Shown: positions 1 to 8,558 of the stretch, piece after piece
Layout: each line of letters starts with the position of its first letter
How positions within the stretch are numbered: the stretch's first letter is position 1
Assembly (NCBI RefSeq): GCF_024171895.1
Contig: NZ_JAMTCQ010000012.1
Span: forward strand, 182,283-246,282
Reading direction: 5' to 3'
Length of the DNA stretch: 64,000 nt
From: Prauserella halophila
GTDB lineage: Bacteria; Actinomycetota; Actinomycetes; Mycobacteriales; Pseudonocardiaceae
Program-made: the position numbers and the translations under genes
The notes under the pieces: generated by a model
The model's database searches: none
What the model was told of the DNA's origin: nothing
Seen by the model: the letters and a program-made list of their open reading frames with translations, nothing else

Positions 1-626
1 CGGTAGCGCGTCGAGATGACGCCGAGCATCAGCGTGACCCAGCCCGCGTTGAGCGCGAGGATCGCGAACCCGGGCACGGCGGTGAGGATCGTCCAGTCGA
101 TACCGGGGTGGCACAGGCCGTTGCCGGTGGTGCACGCGCCTTCCTGCACCGCGTACTGCTGCGACAGTGCGGGGAAGTAGATCGCCACGATGATCACGTA
201 GACGATCACGTTGTGCGCCGCCATCAACGTCTGCCGCCACACCGTCCGTAGCGCGTAGATCGTCAGCGGTGCCGGCATCTGCTTGATCAGACCCTCGTTG
301 GAGATGAAGGTCTGCATGCCCTCGGTGATGCAGCCGCTGACGAAGCCCCAGACGATGAAGCCGGTGACGATGTAGGGCAGGAACACTTCGATCCGCAGGC
401 CGAACAGCTGCGAATACAGCAGGCCGAGGCCGAGCGCGATGACACCCTGCGTGATGGTCAGCCAGAACGGGCCGATCACCGAGCGGCGGTACCGCTGCTT
501 GATGTCCTGCCACCCGAGGTGGCCCCACAGTTCTGTCTGCCGCAGGCCCGAGCGGATGTCGTCGAAGGCGCGTTTCCAGGACCGGCTGCCCGGTACGGGC
601 GCGGTATCGGTCGTGTCGGCATTCAT
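1..626 (-). CDS. wzm: ABC-2 type polysaccharide export permease (galactan exporter, Wzm-like), partial
   Basis: The reading frame starts with ATG at 626 and runs off the left window edge, leaving 208 residues of the N-terminal part. A basic cytoplasmic segment containing WGHLGWQDIKQRYRRS is followed by hydrophobic segments beginning FWLTITQGVIALGLGLLYSQ, the pattern of ABC-2/TagG-type polysaccharide exporters. In mycobacteria the equivalent gene (Rv3783) exports the lipid-linked galactan precursor of arabinogalactan with the ATPase Wzt. The neighbours to the right match the same mycobacterial locus, which supports the galactan assignment over O-antigen or teichoic-acid export. The ATPase and galactosyltransferase expected beside it would lie left of the window. 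Family call is strong; the exact substrate is inferred from synteny. Confidence 0.85.
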   Translation of the reverse strand, partial: MNADTTDTAPVPGSRSWKRAFDDIRSGLRQTELWGHLGWQDIKQRYRRSVIGPFWLTITQGVIALGLGLLYSQLFGLRIEVFLPYIVTGFIVWGFVSGCITEGMQTFISNEGLIKQMPAPLTIYALRTVWRQTLMAAHNVIVYVIIVAIYFPALSQQYAVQEGACTTGNGLCHPGIDWTILTAVPGFAILALNAGWVTLMLGVISTRY

Positions 627-884
627 CGGTGACGTCGTCCCTGGGCTGTCGCCTGATTCGCCGTCGCGCGAACCAGTGGCCGTCGAGGTGCTTGTGGCAT
701 GCACGAGATACGAGGGTACTGCTGCCGCGAACGCGCGAACGCGCGCGTCGGGTTCTGGGGCTTCCGTGTCGCCCGTGTGGGTGGAAATAGGTCCGAAATG
801 CCAGGTCAAGGCATTTTGTCGATGCCCGTTTCGAGCGAGGTGGGAGGTCTCGGAGGCAGGTTCCGGCGCTGGTAGTTTGCGGTC

Positions 885-2384
885 GTGAGTCGATTGGCCG
901 TGACGGCGGCGGGTCTGCTGGTGGTGTTCGCGTTCGGCACCTGGATGGCGTGGTCGTACGTCACCGACGCGACATTCGTCGATGCCCGCTACGCCCAGAA
1001 TCTCGCCGAAGGGCACGGCCTCGTCTACAACGTCGCCGACCACGACCCCGTCGAGGGATTCACCAGCCTCGTGTGGACGTTGTGGCAGGCGCCGTTCGCC
1101 GCATTCGGCGCCGACCCGGTGCTCGTTGCGCAGGTGACGGGAGTCGTGGCGGGGGTGGCGACCCTCATCCTGCTGATGCGCGCGGTCGACGGAGCCGCGG
1201 CTGTCGTGGCCGGCTGCGCCTACGTGCTGTTCCTTCCCACCTACTTCCACGTCGCGGGCGGACTCGAGACGGCCCTGGTGGCGCTCGTCGTGCTGCGCAT
1301 GGCCGTGCTGGGGATGCGCGTCGTCGAGGAGCGGCACGTCGTCGACCTCGAACCCCCGCTACTGCTCGTGCTCGCCGCGCTGCTGCGGCCCGAGGCGTTG
1401 ATCGCGGTGCTGCCCGCCTTCGTCGTCTGGTTCCGGTCCCGGCGGTTGTCCGGGCAGGCGCGCGTGGGGCTGATGATCGCCGTCGTGCTCGCGCTGGCCT
1501 GCGTGGTGTGGACGGTGGTGCGGTACGGCCACCTCGTGCCGAAACCGTGGAGCGACGCCGTCGGCCCGCTCGGGTTCGACGGATCGTGGCTGTGGTCGAC
1601 GTTCGTGGTGTTCGCGCCGTTGCTGCTGCTCACGGTGGCGTTGCTGACGTGGCCCGCGCTGCGCCGCGTCGGCGCGTTCTTCTGCGTCACGGTGCTGGCG
1701 GCAGGCCTGCCGATCGTGCTGTTCGGGCCGCCGGAGGCCGACGCCCTGCACCGCTACGCGTTCGCCGTGTTCCCGGTGCTGTGCCTGGCTGCGGGCGTCG
1801 CCGTGGCGGCCATGGCGGGGGTGCGGTTCGTGCAGGCGGGCGTGGGTGTCGTCGTGGTCGGCTGGGTGGCTGTCGCAGGCGTCGCGTCGCCGGGACTGCC
1901 GGCCGTGGCGAACACCGGCGTGGACCTCGAACGCACGCACGCCGCGATCGGCAGGGGACTCGCCGACGCGGACGTGCCCGCGGGCGCGCGCACCGTGGCG
2001 GTCGCCGACCCGGGTGTGATCCCGTACTACAGCGGCTGGAACGCCGTCGACTACAGCGGCCGCAACGACGGGACCATCGTCGACGGGGCGAGGCCCGACT
2101 CCGTGGTGCGCAGCCATGAGCCCGCCGTGATCGTCGTGCCCTCGCCCGGCAAGAACCTCCCCGACACGGTGCACGGACTCGACATTCCCATCGCCGTGGC
2201 GGGGTATTCGCAGCTCGGGCCGTTCCAGGCGCGCGACGGCAGCTGGCAGTTCGTGTTCGTCGCCCCCCGGTGGGAGCAGCAGGTCGAGGTGACCGTCCGC
2301 GCGGCCGTCGCCCGCGGCGAGGAGCAGTACGGCAACGACTACTCGGTGACGATCAACCGCTGGCTGAACAGCCTCAAGGACTGA
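885..2384 (+). CDS. Multi-pass membrane glycosyltransferase of the GT-C type (AftB-like family)
   Basis: A 499-residue polytopic protein with about ten hydrophobic segments and a soluble C-terminal domain. After the first membrane segment, near residues 26-70, it has VTDATFVDARYAQNLAEG and VEGFTSLVWTLW. This is the first-loop signature of AftB-type arabinofuranosyltransferases and related polyprenyl-phosphate-sugar GT-C enzymes, with Asp28 as the candidate catalytic aspartate. It likely transfers a sugar from a decaprenyl-phospho donor outside the membrane to cell-wall glycan. Start is GTG at 885; no strong ribosome-binding site precedes it. It is divergent from the exporter permease, and the same locus in mycobacteria carries the membrane protein gene Rv3779. 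The exact sugar and linkage cannot be read. Confidence 0.7.
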   Translation: MSRLAVTAAGLLVVFAFGTWMAWSYVTDATFVDARYAQNLAEGHGLVYNVADHDPVEGFTSLVWTLWQAPFAAFGADPVLVAQVTGVVAGVATLILLMRAVDGAAAVVAGCAYVLFLPTYFHVAGGLETALVALVVLRMAVLGMRVVEERHVVDLEPPLLLVLAALLRPEALIAVLPAFVVWFRSRRLSGQARVGLMIAVVLALACVVWTVVRYGHLVPKPWSDAVGPLGFDGSWLWSTFVVFAPLLLLTVALLTWPALRRVGAFFCVTVLAAGLPIVLFGPPEADALHRYAFAVFPVLCLAAGVAVAAMAGVRFVQAGVGVVVVGWVAVAGVASPGLPAVANTGVDLERTHAAIGRGLADADVPAGARTVAVADPGVIPYYSGWNAVDYSGRNDGTIVDGARPDSVVRSHEPAVIVVPSPGKNLPDTVHGLDIPIAVAGYSQLGPFQARDGSWQFVFVAPRWEQQVEVTVRAAVARGEEQYGNDYSVTINRWLNSLKD

Positions 2385-2399
2385 CCGGTGCTGCGCCGG

Positions 2400-2960
2400 T
2401 TACAGGTACTGGCCCGGGTTGCCGATGCCGGTGGGTGCGCCTTCGGCGGAGCCCTGCGGCAGGCCGCGGCGCATCTGCTCGAGCTGGGCGCGGGCGGCCA
2501 TCTGCTGGGCGAACAGCGCCGTCTGAATGCCGTGGAACAGCCCCTCGAGCCAGCCGACGAGCTGAGCCTGCGCGATCCGCAGTTCGGCGTCGGACGGCGT
2601 GCTGTCCTCGGCGAACGGTTCGACGAGGCGTTCCAGTTCCTTCCGCAGGTCGGGGGCGAGTGCCTCCTCGAGCTCCGTGATCGACGTCTGGTGGATCTCG
2701 CGCAGCCGCTGTCGGCTGGCGTCGTCGAGCGGCGCGGCTTTCACCTCTTCGAGGAGCTGCTTGATCATCGTGCCGATACGCATGACCTTCGCGGGCTCCT
2801 CGACCATGTCGCCGATCGACTCGCCCTGCTGTTCGGCCTCGCCGTCGGCGGCCTCCGGGTCGATCTGCGCGGCGCTGACCCGGGAACCGTCCGGTCCGAC
2901 CACCATGACGTGCTGGTCGTCCGAAGGGGTCGCGGTGTACGGGATGTTCGGCTCCGTCAT
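2400..2960 (-). CDS. bpa: Bacterial proteasome activator Bpa (PafE), DUF2587
   Basis: A 186-residue, largely helical, acidic protein that ends in GQYL, the C-terminal motif by which Bpa docks into the proteasome alpha-ring pockets. Bpa forms a dodecameric ring that opens the 20S proteasome gate independently of ATP and of Pup, feeding loosely folded proteins such as HspR. The conserved core includes EPAKVMRIGTMIKQLLEEV, and the helical region ends in MAARAQLEQMRRGLPQG before a flexible tail. Length is close to Rv3780. It converges with the upstream glycosyltransferase gene and is divergent from the aminotransferase-like gene, matching the mycobacterial order. The ATG at 2960 gives MTEPNIPYTA. 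Confidence 0.93.
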   Translation of the reverse strand: MTEPNIPYTATPSDDQHVMVVGPDGSRVSAAQIDPEAADGEAEQQGESIGDMVEEPAKVMRIGTMIKQLLEEVKAAPLDDASRQRLREIHQTSITELEEALAPDLRKELERLVEPFAEDSTPSDAELRIAQAQLVGWLEGLFHGIQTALFAQQMAARAQLEQMRRGLPQGSAEGAPTGIGNPGQYL

Positions 2961-3186
2961 GGCTCCATCCTGGGTCGCTGCGGAAGATGTCGCAGGATTC
3001 GAGGGTACTCAACCGGCCGGAGCGCGCCGGGCGTGCCGGGCCGTCGGCGGGGTGGCCGGACGGGTCAGGGGCACCCGGACGATCCGGCTGCCTCCGGTGG
3101 CGACGGTCGATCCGGACTCCGGGCCCCGGCTGCGCGGCGAAGGGCCCCGGCTGCGCGGCGAAAACCGACCTCCGTACCTTGTTCGC

Positions 3187-4386
3187 ATGGCGTTTGACGT
3201 CGCTCGGATCCGTGGGTTGTTCCCTGCGCTGGGTGACGGCTGGATTCACTTCGACGGTGGAACCGGAATGCTCGTCCCCGAACAGGTCGCGTCGGCCGTC
3301 TCGACGGCGATGCGGGCACCGGTCTCCGGGCCGGGCGGAGCGTTCCCGGCCTCCCAGCGGGCGGAGAGCATCGTGGCCGCGGCCCGGCGTGCCGTGGCCG
3401 ACCTCGTCGGAGGCGAGCCCGAGGGCGTGGTCCTCGGGCCGAGTGCCTCCGCGCTCATCGCCCGGTTCGCGGACACGTTGTCCACGCGCTGGACGATCGG
3501 TGACGAGGTCGTGGTGTCCCGGCTCGACGAGGCGGCCAATGTCTCGCCGTGGCTGCGGGCGATGAATCGCGTCGGCGGCAAGATTCGCTGGGGCGAGATC
3601 GACATCGAGAACTGTGAGCTGCCGGAGTGGCAGTACACCGGCCTGATGGGTGATCGCACCAAGGCCGTCGCCGTGACCGCGGCTTCCGGCGCCGTCGGTA
3701 CCCGGCCGGACCTGGGGCCGATCACGTCGGCGGCGCGGCAGGCGGGCGCGCTGATGGTGGTCGACGCGACGTACGCCGCGCCGTTCGTGCCGCTCGACCT
3801 CTCGACGCTCGGCGCGGACGTCGTCGTACTGTCGGCGCAGGCGTGGGGCGGGCCTGCGATCGGCGCGCTCGTGTTCCGTGACCCCGACCTGCTGGCACAA
3901 CTGCCGCCCGCGGAGCTGTCACCGGAGACGACCGGTCCGGAACGCCTCGAGCTGGGTCCGCACCCGTATCCGCTGCTGGCCGGGCTCATCGCCTCGGTCG
4001 ACTACCTCGCCGACCTCGACGATTCCGCGACCGGCACCCGCCGCGAGCGGCTGCTCACCTCGCTCGGCTCGGCGAAGTCGTATCAGGAGGGGCTGCTCGA
4101 CCGGCTCTCCGCGGACCTGCGGTCACTGCCGCACGTCACCGTGCTCGGCGATGCGATGCGGCGGATCCCCTCGTTGGCCTTCTACGTCGACGGGCACAAG
4201 GCCTCCGACGTCGCCGACCATCTCGCACGGCAAGGAGTCTGCGCGTTCGCCGATCCCGGCAACTGCGGTCTGTTCGACGCGCTCGGCCTCGGCGAGGTCG
4301 GCGGCGCGGTGCGGATCGGTCTGGCCCACTACTCGAACAGCTTCGAGATCGGCCAGCTCACGCGCATCCTCGCTGAACTGCCCTGA
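3187..4386 (+). CDS. Class V aminotransferase / cysteine desulfurase-like protein lacking the usual PLP lysine
   Basis: A 399-residue protein of fold-type I PLP enzymes, NifS/SufS branch, beginning MAFDVARIRGLFPALGDGW (ATG at 3187) with the family N-terminus (FPAL..G..HFDGGTG). Its order next to the quinone oxidoreductase equals Rv3778c-Rv3777. At the position where SufS-type enzymes carry SGHKxxGP, with the lysine that binds PLP, this protein reads SAQAWGGPAIGALVF, so alanine stands where the lysine is expected. The aspartate that contacts the PLP pyridine nitrogen is kept in VVDATYAAPF. It may therefore be an inactive or repurposed family member. I see no active-site cysteine loop typical of true desulfurases. 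The function of the mycobacterial homologue is not known to me. Confidence 0.75.
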   Translation: MAFDVARIRGLFPALGDGWIHFDGGTGMLVPEQVASAVSTAMRAPVSGPGGAFPASQRAESIVAAARRAVADLVGGEPEGVVLGPSASALIARFADTLSTRWTIGDEVVVSRLDEAANVSPWLRAMNRVGGKIRWGEIDIENCELPEWQYTGLMGDRTKAVAVTAASGAVGTRPDLGPITSAARQAGALMVVDATYAAPFVPLDLSTLGADVVVLSAQAWGGPAIGALVFRDPDLLAQLPPAELSPETTGPERLELGPHPYPLLAGLIASVDYLADLDDSATGTRRERLLTSLGSAKSYQEGLLDRLSADLRSLPHVTVLGDAMRRIPSLAFYVDGHKASDVADHLARQGVCAFADPGNCGLFDALGLGEVGGAVRIGLAHYSNSFEIGQLTRILAELP

Positions 4387-4450
4387 CCCGAACTGCCCGC
4401 CCCGGACCACGCCGATCCGAACCACGCCGACTCGCACTGCCCTGCCCCGG

Positions 4451-4484
4451 CCCACCCGCCGTGCCGGTCCGGCAGGCGGGTGGG
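4451..4484. terminator. Bidirectional hairpin between convergent genes
   Basis: Perfect 10-bp arms CCCACCCGCC (4451-4460) and GGCGGGTGGG (4475-4484), with an inner TGCCG/CGGCA stem, lie between the convergent aminotransferase-like and quinone oxidoreductase genes. No long T tract follows, as is common in high-GC actinobacteria. Confidence 0.7.
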
Positions 4485-4491
4485 TGGGTGC

Positions 4492-5466
4492 TCACCGCGC
4501 CGTCAGGACGACCTTGCCGAACACGTCGCCCTCGTCGAGCGCGCGGTGTGCCTCCGCGGCGTCGCCCAGCGGCAGCACCTGGTCGATCACGGGCAGCACC
4601 ATGCCCTGATCCAGCAGGGGCCACAGATGCGTGCGCACATCGGCCACGATTGCCGCCTTGCTCTCGAGCGACCGCGATCGCAGTGCCGTGGCCGACACGG
4701 TGCCGCGCTTGCGCAGCAGTTTGCCGATGTTCAGCTCGCCCTTCATGCCGCCCTGCATGCCGATGATCACCAGGTGGCCGCTGTCGCGCAGGACGTCGAT
4801 GTTGCGGTCGAGGTACTTGGCACCGATGTTGTCGAACACGACGTCGGCGCCGCCCGTGGCGGTCTTCAGTTCCTCGACGAAATCCTGCTCGCGGTAGTTG
4901 ACGGTGATGTCCGCGCCGAGTTGTCTGCACCGCTCGAGGCGGTCGGCCGACCCGGCGGTGACGGCGACCGTCGCGCCGAGTGCCTTGGCGACCTGGATGG
5001 CGTGGGTGCCGATGCCGCCCGCGCCGCCGTGCACGAGCAGAACGTCCCCTTCGGACAGACCTGCGTGCATCACGAGGTTGGACCACACGGTGCAGGCCAC
5101 TTCGGGCAGTCCGGCGGCGGCGTGCAGCTCCACCTCGTTGGGCAGTGGCAGCAGCTGGCCCGCGGGCACGGCGACCTTCTCGGCGTAGCCACCGCCTGCG
5201 AGCAGTGCGCACACCTCGTCGCCGAGCTGCCAGCCGGTCACACCGTCGCCGAGTGCGGCGACGGTGCCCGAGCATTCGAGGCCGAGGATCTCGCTGGCAC
5301 CGGGCGGCGGGGGATAGTTCCCCTGCCGTTGCAGCAGGTCCGCGCGGTTCACGGAGGTCGCGGAGACGTCGAGGAGCACTTCACCGGGCGCGGGCTCGGG
5401 GTCGGGCACCTCGGTCAGCTCGAGGTTCTCGGGAGGGCCGGGTTCTCGGACCATGATCGCGCGCAT
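4492..5466 (-). CDS. NAD(P)H-quinone oxidoreductase, zinc-free MDR family (zeta-crystallin type)
   Basis: A 324-residue medium-chain dehydrogenase/reductase. The N-terminal GroES-like domain has SVNRADLLQRQGNYPPPPG and GLECSGTV, and the nucleotide-binding loop is HGGAGGIG at residues 146-153. The zinc ligands of alcohol dehydrogenases are absent, as in quinone reductases, which reduce quinones or alpha,beta-unsaturated carbonyls with NADPH. The start chosen is ATG at 5466 (MRAIMVREPGPPENLEL), where the family begins; the longer frame upstream has no homologous sequence. Gene order beside the class-V aminotransferase equals Rv3777-Rv3778c. The physiological substrate is unknown. Confidence 0.88.
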   Translation of the reverse strand: MRAIMVREPGPPENLELTEVPDPEPAPGEVLLDVSATSVNRADLLQRQGNYPPPPGASEILGLECSGTVAALGDGVTGWQLGDEVCALLAGGGYAEKVAVPAGQLLPLPNEVELHAAAGLPEVACTVWSNLVMHAGLSEGDVLLVHGGAGGIGTHAIQVAKALGATVAVTAGSADRLERCRQLGADITVNYREQDFVEELKTATGGADVVFDNIGAKYLDRNIDVLRDSGHLVIIGMQGGMKGELNIGKLLRKRGTVSATALRSRSLESKAAIVADVRTHLWPLLDQGMVLPVIDQVLPLGDAAEAHRALDEGDVFGKVVLTAR

Positions 5467-5639
5467 ACCGCGACTGTATGTCACACCGGGAAGCCCGGCC
5501 GGGTGGTGGCGTGTACCTGCCCGGCGACGGCGGCCGGTGATGGCCATTCCCTTGCGGCTACGTGGTTTTCCTACGAACGGACCTTGACCTTTGGGAGAAC
5601 TCGCACAAAAGTGACGCCGCAAAGTCAGAAGGGGCTCAG

Positions 5640-7160
5640 ATGTCATTCAGTAGAGGGAAGTTGCGGTCCGTCACCGCCATCGCGGCGTGTGCGGGCCTGG
5701 TTCTCACCGGTACCGCTACGGCGCAGGCCGCGCCGAAGTCGTTGCCGGACGAGCTGCCGGAGAAGGTCGAACTCGGCTCCGTGCAGCGGCACCTGATCGC
5801 GATGCAGCGCATCGCCGACGTTCACGACGGCAACCGGGCCGCCGGTTCGATGGGACACGAGACGTCCGCCGAATACATGGCGCAGCGCCTCGAACGTGCC
5901 GGCTACGACATCACGCGCCAGCAGTTCCCGTTCACCTACACCGAGACTCTCGCCGAGAAGCTCACGGTCGGTGGCGAAGACGCGCCGATCGTCGTCATGG
6001 AGTACAGCAAGAACACCGAGGAAGGCGGCATGACCGCCCCGGTCGCCGCCATCGAGCCGGACGACACCCCGGGCTGCGAGGCCGCCGACTACGGTGACGT
6101 CACCGGTCGGATCGCGGTCGTCAAGCGTGGCGCCTGCTCGTTCGCCGCCAAGCAGGCCGCCGCGGCCGAGGCGGGCGCGGCCGCCGCGATCGTCTACAAC
6201 AACGAGTCCGGCCCGCTCAACGGCACGCTCGGCGATGCCGACAGCGCGGTGATTCCCACCGGCGGCGTCAGCCAGGAGGCCGGGAAGACACTGGTCGACG
6301 CCGACGGCCAGGACGTCACGCTCGAGCTGCGGCAGCTGCAGGAGGAGCGCACCACCTACAACGTGATCGCCGAGACCACCACCGGCCGCGACGACAACGT
6401 CGTGATGGCCGGTGCCCACCTCGACGGCGTCACCGACGGTGCGGGCATCAACGACAACGGCACCGGTTCGGCCGCGCTGCTCGAGACCGCGCTGCAGCTG
6501 GGTGGCTCCCCGGAGGTCAACAACAAGGTCCGGTTCGCCTGGTGGAGTGCCGAGGAGTTCGGCCTCGTCGGCTCGACGCACTACGTCAACTCGCTGAGCC
6601 AGGAGCAGCAGCTCGACATCGCGATGTATCTCAACTTCGACATGATCGGCTCGCCGAACGCCGGTTACTTCACCCTCGACGGCGACGACTCCGAAGGTGA
6701 GGGTGCGGGCCCCGGCCCGTACGGCTCGGCGCAGATCGAGAAGGCGTTCGAGGAGTCACTCGCCGAGCGCGGTGTCGAAGCGGAGGGCAGCGACTTCACC
6801 GGCCGCTCCGACTACGGCGAGTTCATCGCCTACGGCATTCCGGCCGGTGGCCTGTTCACCGGTGCCGAGGACGTCAAGACCGAGGAGCAGGCAGCCAAGT
6901 GGGGCGGAACCGCCGGTGAGGCGTACGACCCGTGCTACCACACGGCATGCGACAACCTGGGCAACGTCGACTACGGCGCCCTGGACGTCAACGCCGACGC
7001 GATGGCCCAGGTGACCGCGCAGTACGCGCTCAGCACCGAGGACGTCAACCACATCGCCCCGGCCGAGAAGAAGAACAGGGCCCAGGTCGCCAAGCAGCGG
7101 TCGGCGGACAAGAAGCTCCCGGCTGTTGCCAACGAGCGCGCACACGAGGCCACTGCCTGA
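5640..7160 (+). CDS. Secreted M28 family zinc aminopeptidase with PA domain
   Basis: A 506-residue exported peptidase. Residues 1-30 form a signal peptide (basic start, hydrophobic core, AQA before the mature APKS). A PA (protease-associated) insert spans about residues 130-235. The M28 zinc ligands are visible: His260 in GAHLDG, bridging Asp272 in GINDNG, Glu305/Glu306 in WWSAEEFG, Asp334 in NFDMIGS and His434 in PCYHTACDN. Such enzymes (Streptomyces aminopeptidase S, yeast aminopeptidase Y type) remove N-terminal residues from peptides outside the cell. The C-terminal tail after about residue 465 is charged and low-complexity (KKNRAQVAKQRSADKK). ATG 5640 is chosen because it opens the signal peptide. 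Confidence 0.92.
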   Translation: MSFSRGKLRSVTAIAACAGLVLTGTATAQAAPKSLPDELPEKVELGSVQRHLIAMQRIADVHDGNRAAGSMGHETSAEYMAQRLERAGYDITRQQFPFTYTETLAEKLTVGGEDAPIVVMEYSKNTEEGGMTAPVAAIEPDDTPGCEAADYGDVTGRIAVVKRGACSFAAKQAAAAEAGAAAAIVYNNESGPLNGTLGDADSAVIPTGGVSQEAGKTLVDADGQDVTLELRQLQEERTTYNVIAETTTGRDDNVVMAGAHLDGVTDGAGINDNGTGSAALLETALQLGGSPEVNNKVRFAWWSAEEFGLVGSTHYVNSLSQEQQLDIAMYLNFDMIGSPNAGYFTLDGDDSEGEGAGPGPYGSAQIEKAFEESLAERGVEAEGSDFTGRSDYGEFIAYGIPAGGLFTGAEDVKTEEQAAKWGGTAGEAYDPCYHTACDNLGNVDYGALDVNADAMAQVTAQYALSTEDVNHIAPAEKKNRAQVAKQRSADKKLPAVANERAHEATA

Positions 7161-7181
7161 CCCCGGCACGAGTGCACGAAC

Positions 7182-7219
7182 GCAGTGCCCGTTCCCCGGC
7201 TGCGGGGGACGGGCACTGC
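7182..7219 (+). terminator. Hairpin downstream of the M28 peptidase gene
   Basis: Arms GCAGTGCCC (7182-7190) and GGGCACTGC (7211-7219), extended inward by further GC pairs, start 22 bases after the peptidase stop codon. A short T-containing stretch follows. Confidence 0.75.
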
Positions 7220-7225
7220 TGCATT

Positions 7226-7489
7226 TCACGGAGGATTCTGTCTTGCTGCCGCAGCCCCGGTGGCGGGCGCCTGGGCGCGGCGCGTGGCCGCGCCCAGGCT
7301 CTTACCGAGGTTGCGATTGGCGAATCGCCGGCGGCCGAGGTGCATGCGCCCCGCTGCCGCGCGCGACCGGGCCGCCGTAGGACCCCGATCGCGGGGAACG
7401 CGGTCTCCGGCGCGACGGGCCTGTGGCCCCGGGTGCCGCACCGGGTTCGGCGCCGTGGGCCGCCGGCTGTGCCTTGATCTTCTTGCCAT
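7226..7489 (-). CDS. Possible small basic protein of unknown function
   Basis: An 87-residue frame starting at ATG 7489, preceded on its strand by AGGTGG. The product is very basic, with RRRFANRNLGKSLG in the middle and an Ala/Pro-rich tail. I recognise no family. Third codon positions are GC-rich but so are those of overlapping frames, so coding is uncertain. It may be a small actinobacterial nucleoid or ribosome-associated protein, or no gene at all. Confidence 0.3.
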   Translation of the reverse strand: MARRSRHSRRPTAPNPVRHPGPQARRAGDRVPRDRGPTAARSRAAAGRMHLGRRRFANRNLGKSLGAATRRAQAPATGAAAARQNPP

Positions 7490-7834
7490 GGCACCACCTG
7501 ACCCTTCCCGGGTGGAGTCGGCGAGCTGCCGGCTGGGTGCAGAGGCGTTCGGCTCGGCCGGCTCCCTCCGTGACTCCAGACTGCTCCCGTCCGGCGAGGT
7601 GCACAAGCCGGGCGCGCCGCGGAGTTCCGGCCTTCGGGTGAGGAGTTCCGGTCTCCGGGTGAGACCGCCGGCCCCGGCGGGGCGCGTTGGCTCACGGACA
7701 CGGAGGTGACGGCCCCGGAGACGACCGATACGGAGACGACCGACACGGAGACGATGGCGTGGCGGCCGAACTCGACGAGTGGAGGACGGGCGCCGGGTCC
7801 GGGAGTGATCGCGGCCCGTTACCCTGAGCGCCGG
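7490..7834. other. Non-coding stretch with short tandem repeats before tRNA-Ser
   Basis: I see no convincing gene here. Two short repeat blocks are visible: an imperfect repeat of about 19 bp containing GGAGTTCCGG at roughly 7620-7665, and a 15-bp repeat starting CGGAGACGACCGA at 7716, 7731 and (partial) 7746. Confidence 0.5.
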
Positions 7835-7919
7835 GGAAGCGTGGCAGAGCGGCCGAATGCACTCGACTTGAAATCGAGCGTGGGGCAACCCACCGGGGGT
7901 TCGAATCCCCCCGCTTCCG
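7835..7919 (+). tRNA. tRNA-Ser (anticodon TGA)
   Basis: An 85-nt class II tRNA. The acceptor arm GGAAGCG pairs with CGCTTCC and G is the discriminator base. The anticodon loop CTTGAAA carries TGA between CTCGA/TCGAG stems. A long variable arm and the T-arm GGGGG TTCGAAT CCCCC are present. CCA is not encoded. Confidence 0.97.
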
Positions 7920-7936
7920 CAGCTGTGAGCAGTGCC

Positions 7937-7971
7937 AACGCCGGGTCGGACATCGCGTCCGGCCCGGCGTT
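7937..7971 (+). terminator. Terminator of tRNA-Ser(TGA)
   Basis: Arms AACGCCGGG and CCCGGCGTT (7937-7945, 7963-7971) continue inward with CGGAC/GTCCG, giving a stem of about 15 bp with a 5-nt loop, followed by TT. It starts 18 nt after the tRNA end. Confidence 0.8.
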
Positions 7972-8011
7972 TCGCGCTAGCGGGCCTCAGTTTGGGTCTC
8001 GGTTCCCCGTC

Positions 8012-8545
8012 TCAGACGCCGGTTTCGCCGTCGATGCGTTCGCGGAGCAGGTCGGCGTGGCCGTCGTGGCGGGCGTACTCGGCGATCATGTGGGTGTAGA
8101 TCCAGCGCAGGCTGACCTCTGCGCCGTGGAACATCGCCGTGGTGTCCAGGGTGTGGTTCGCGCAGTTGCGCTTGGCGACGGCGATCTCCTCGCGCCACGC
8201 CGTCATCGCCTGCTCGGCGGACACCTCGTCCAGCAGGGCGAAGCCCTCGTCGTGCTGCCCACCCGTCGACGGGTACACCGACGCCGCGTCCTCGCCGGCG
8301 AGGACGCGGCGGAACCAGGCGCGTTCGACCTCGGTCAGGTGCTGCACCAATCCGAGCAGGGTCAGTGCCGACGGCGGCGCCGATGCGGTGCGCAGCTGCT
8401 CCTCGCCGAGTCCTTCGCACTTGAGCGCGAGCGTGTCGCGGTAGAAGTCGAGCCACGCCTCGAGGGTCGTCGGCTCGTCCGCGGTCGTCGGCGGCCGCTG
8501 TCGTTCCACGGCGACGTTGCTGTCGGGGGTGCGTTCGGTGGTCAT
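8012..8545 (-). CDS. DinB-like / DUF664 family protein
   Basis: A 177-residue protein with the DUF664 (DinB-like four-helix bundle) pattern. An N-terminal EAWLDFYRDTLALKCEGL precedes LTLLGLVQHLTEVERAWF, then WREEIAVAKRNCANHTLD and IYTHMIAEYARHDGHADLLRE near the C-terminus. The three histidines in QHLTEVE, IYTHMIAEYARH and nearby match the metal-binding triad of the superfamily, which includes mycothiol-dependent transferases and metal-dependent enzymes of unknown substrate. The start at ATG 8545 (MTTERTPDSN) is preferred over longer in-frame extensions, which read into the neighbouring gene. It lies 3' to the metallopeptidase gene on the same strand with 13 bases between them. Confidence 0.85.
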   Translation of the reverse strand: MTTERTPDSNVAVERQRPPTTADEPTTLEAWLDFYRDTLALKCEGLGEEQLRTASAPPSALTLLGLVQHLTEVERAWFRRVLAGEDAASVYPSTGGQHDEGFALLDEVSAEQAMTAWREEIAVAKRNCANHTLDTTAMFHGAEVSLRWIYTHMIAEYARHDGHADLLRERIDGETGV

Positions 8546-8558
8546 GACGATGATGCTC

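Noticed and set aside
950-2119. Long Arg-rich frame inside the GT-C glycosyltransferase gene
   Set aside because: It is a shifted reading of the same GC-rich coding sequence, full of RRR runs, with no start signal; the 885-2384 frame has membrane helices and family motifs.
2374-3900. 508-codon minus-strand frame over the Bpa and aminotransferase-like genes
   Set aside because: Shadow frame of the opposite strand; the product is low-complexity and the plus-strand aminotransferase-like and minus-strand Bpa frames are clear.
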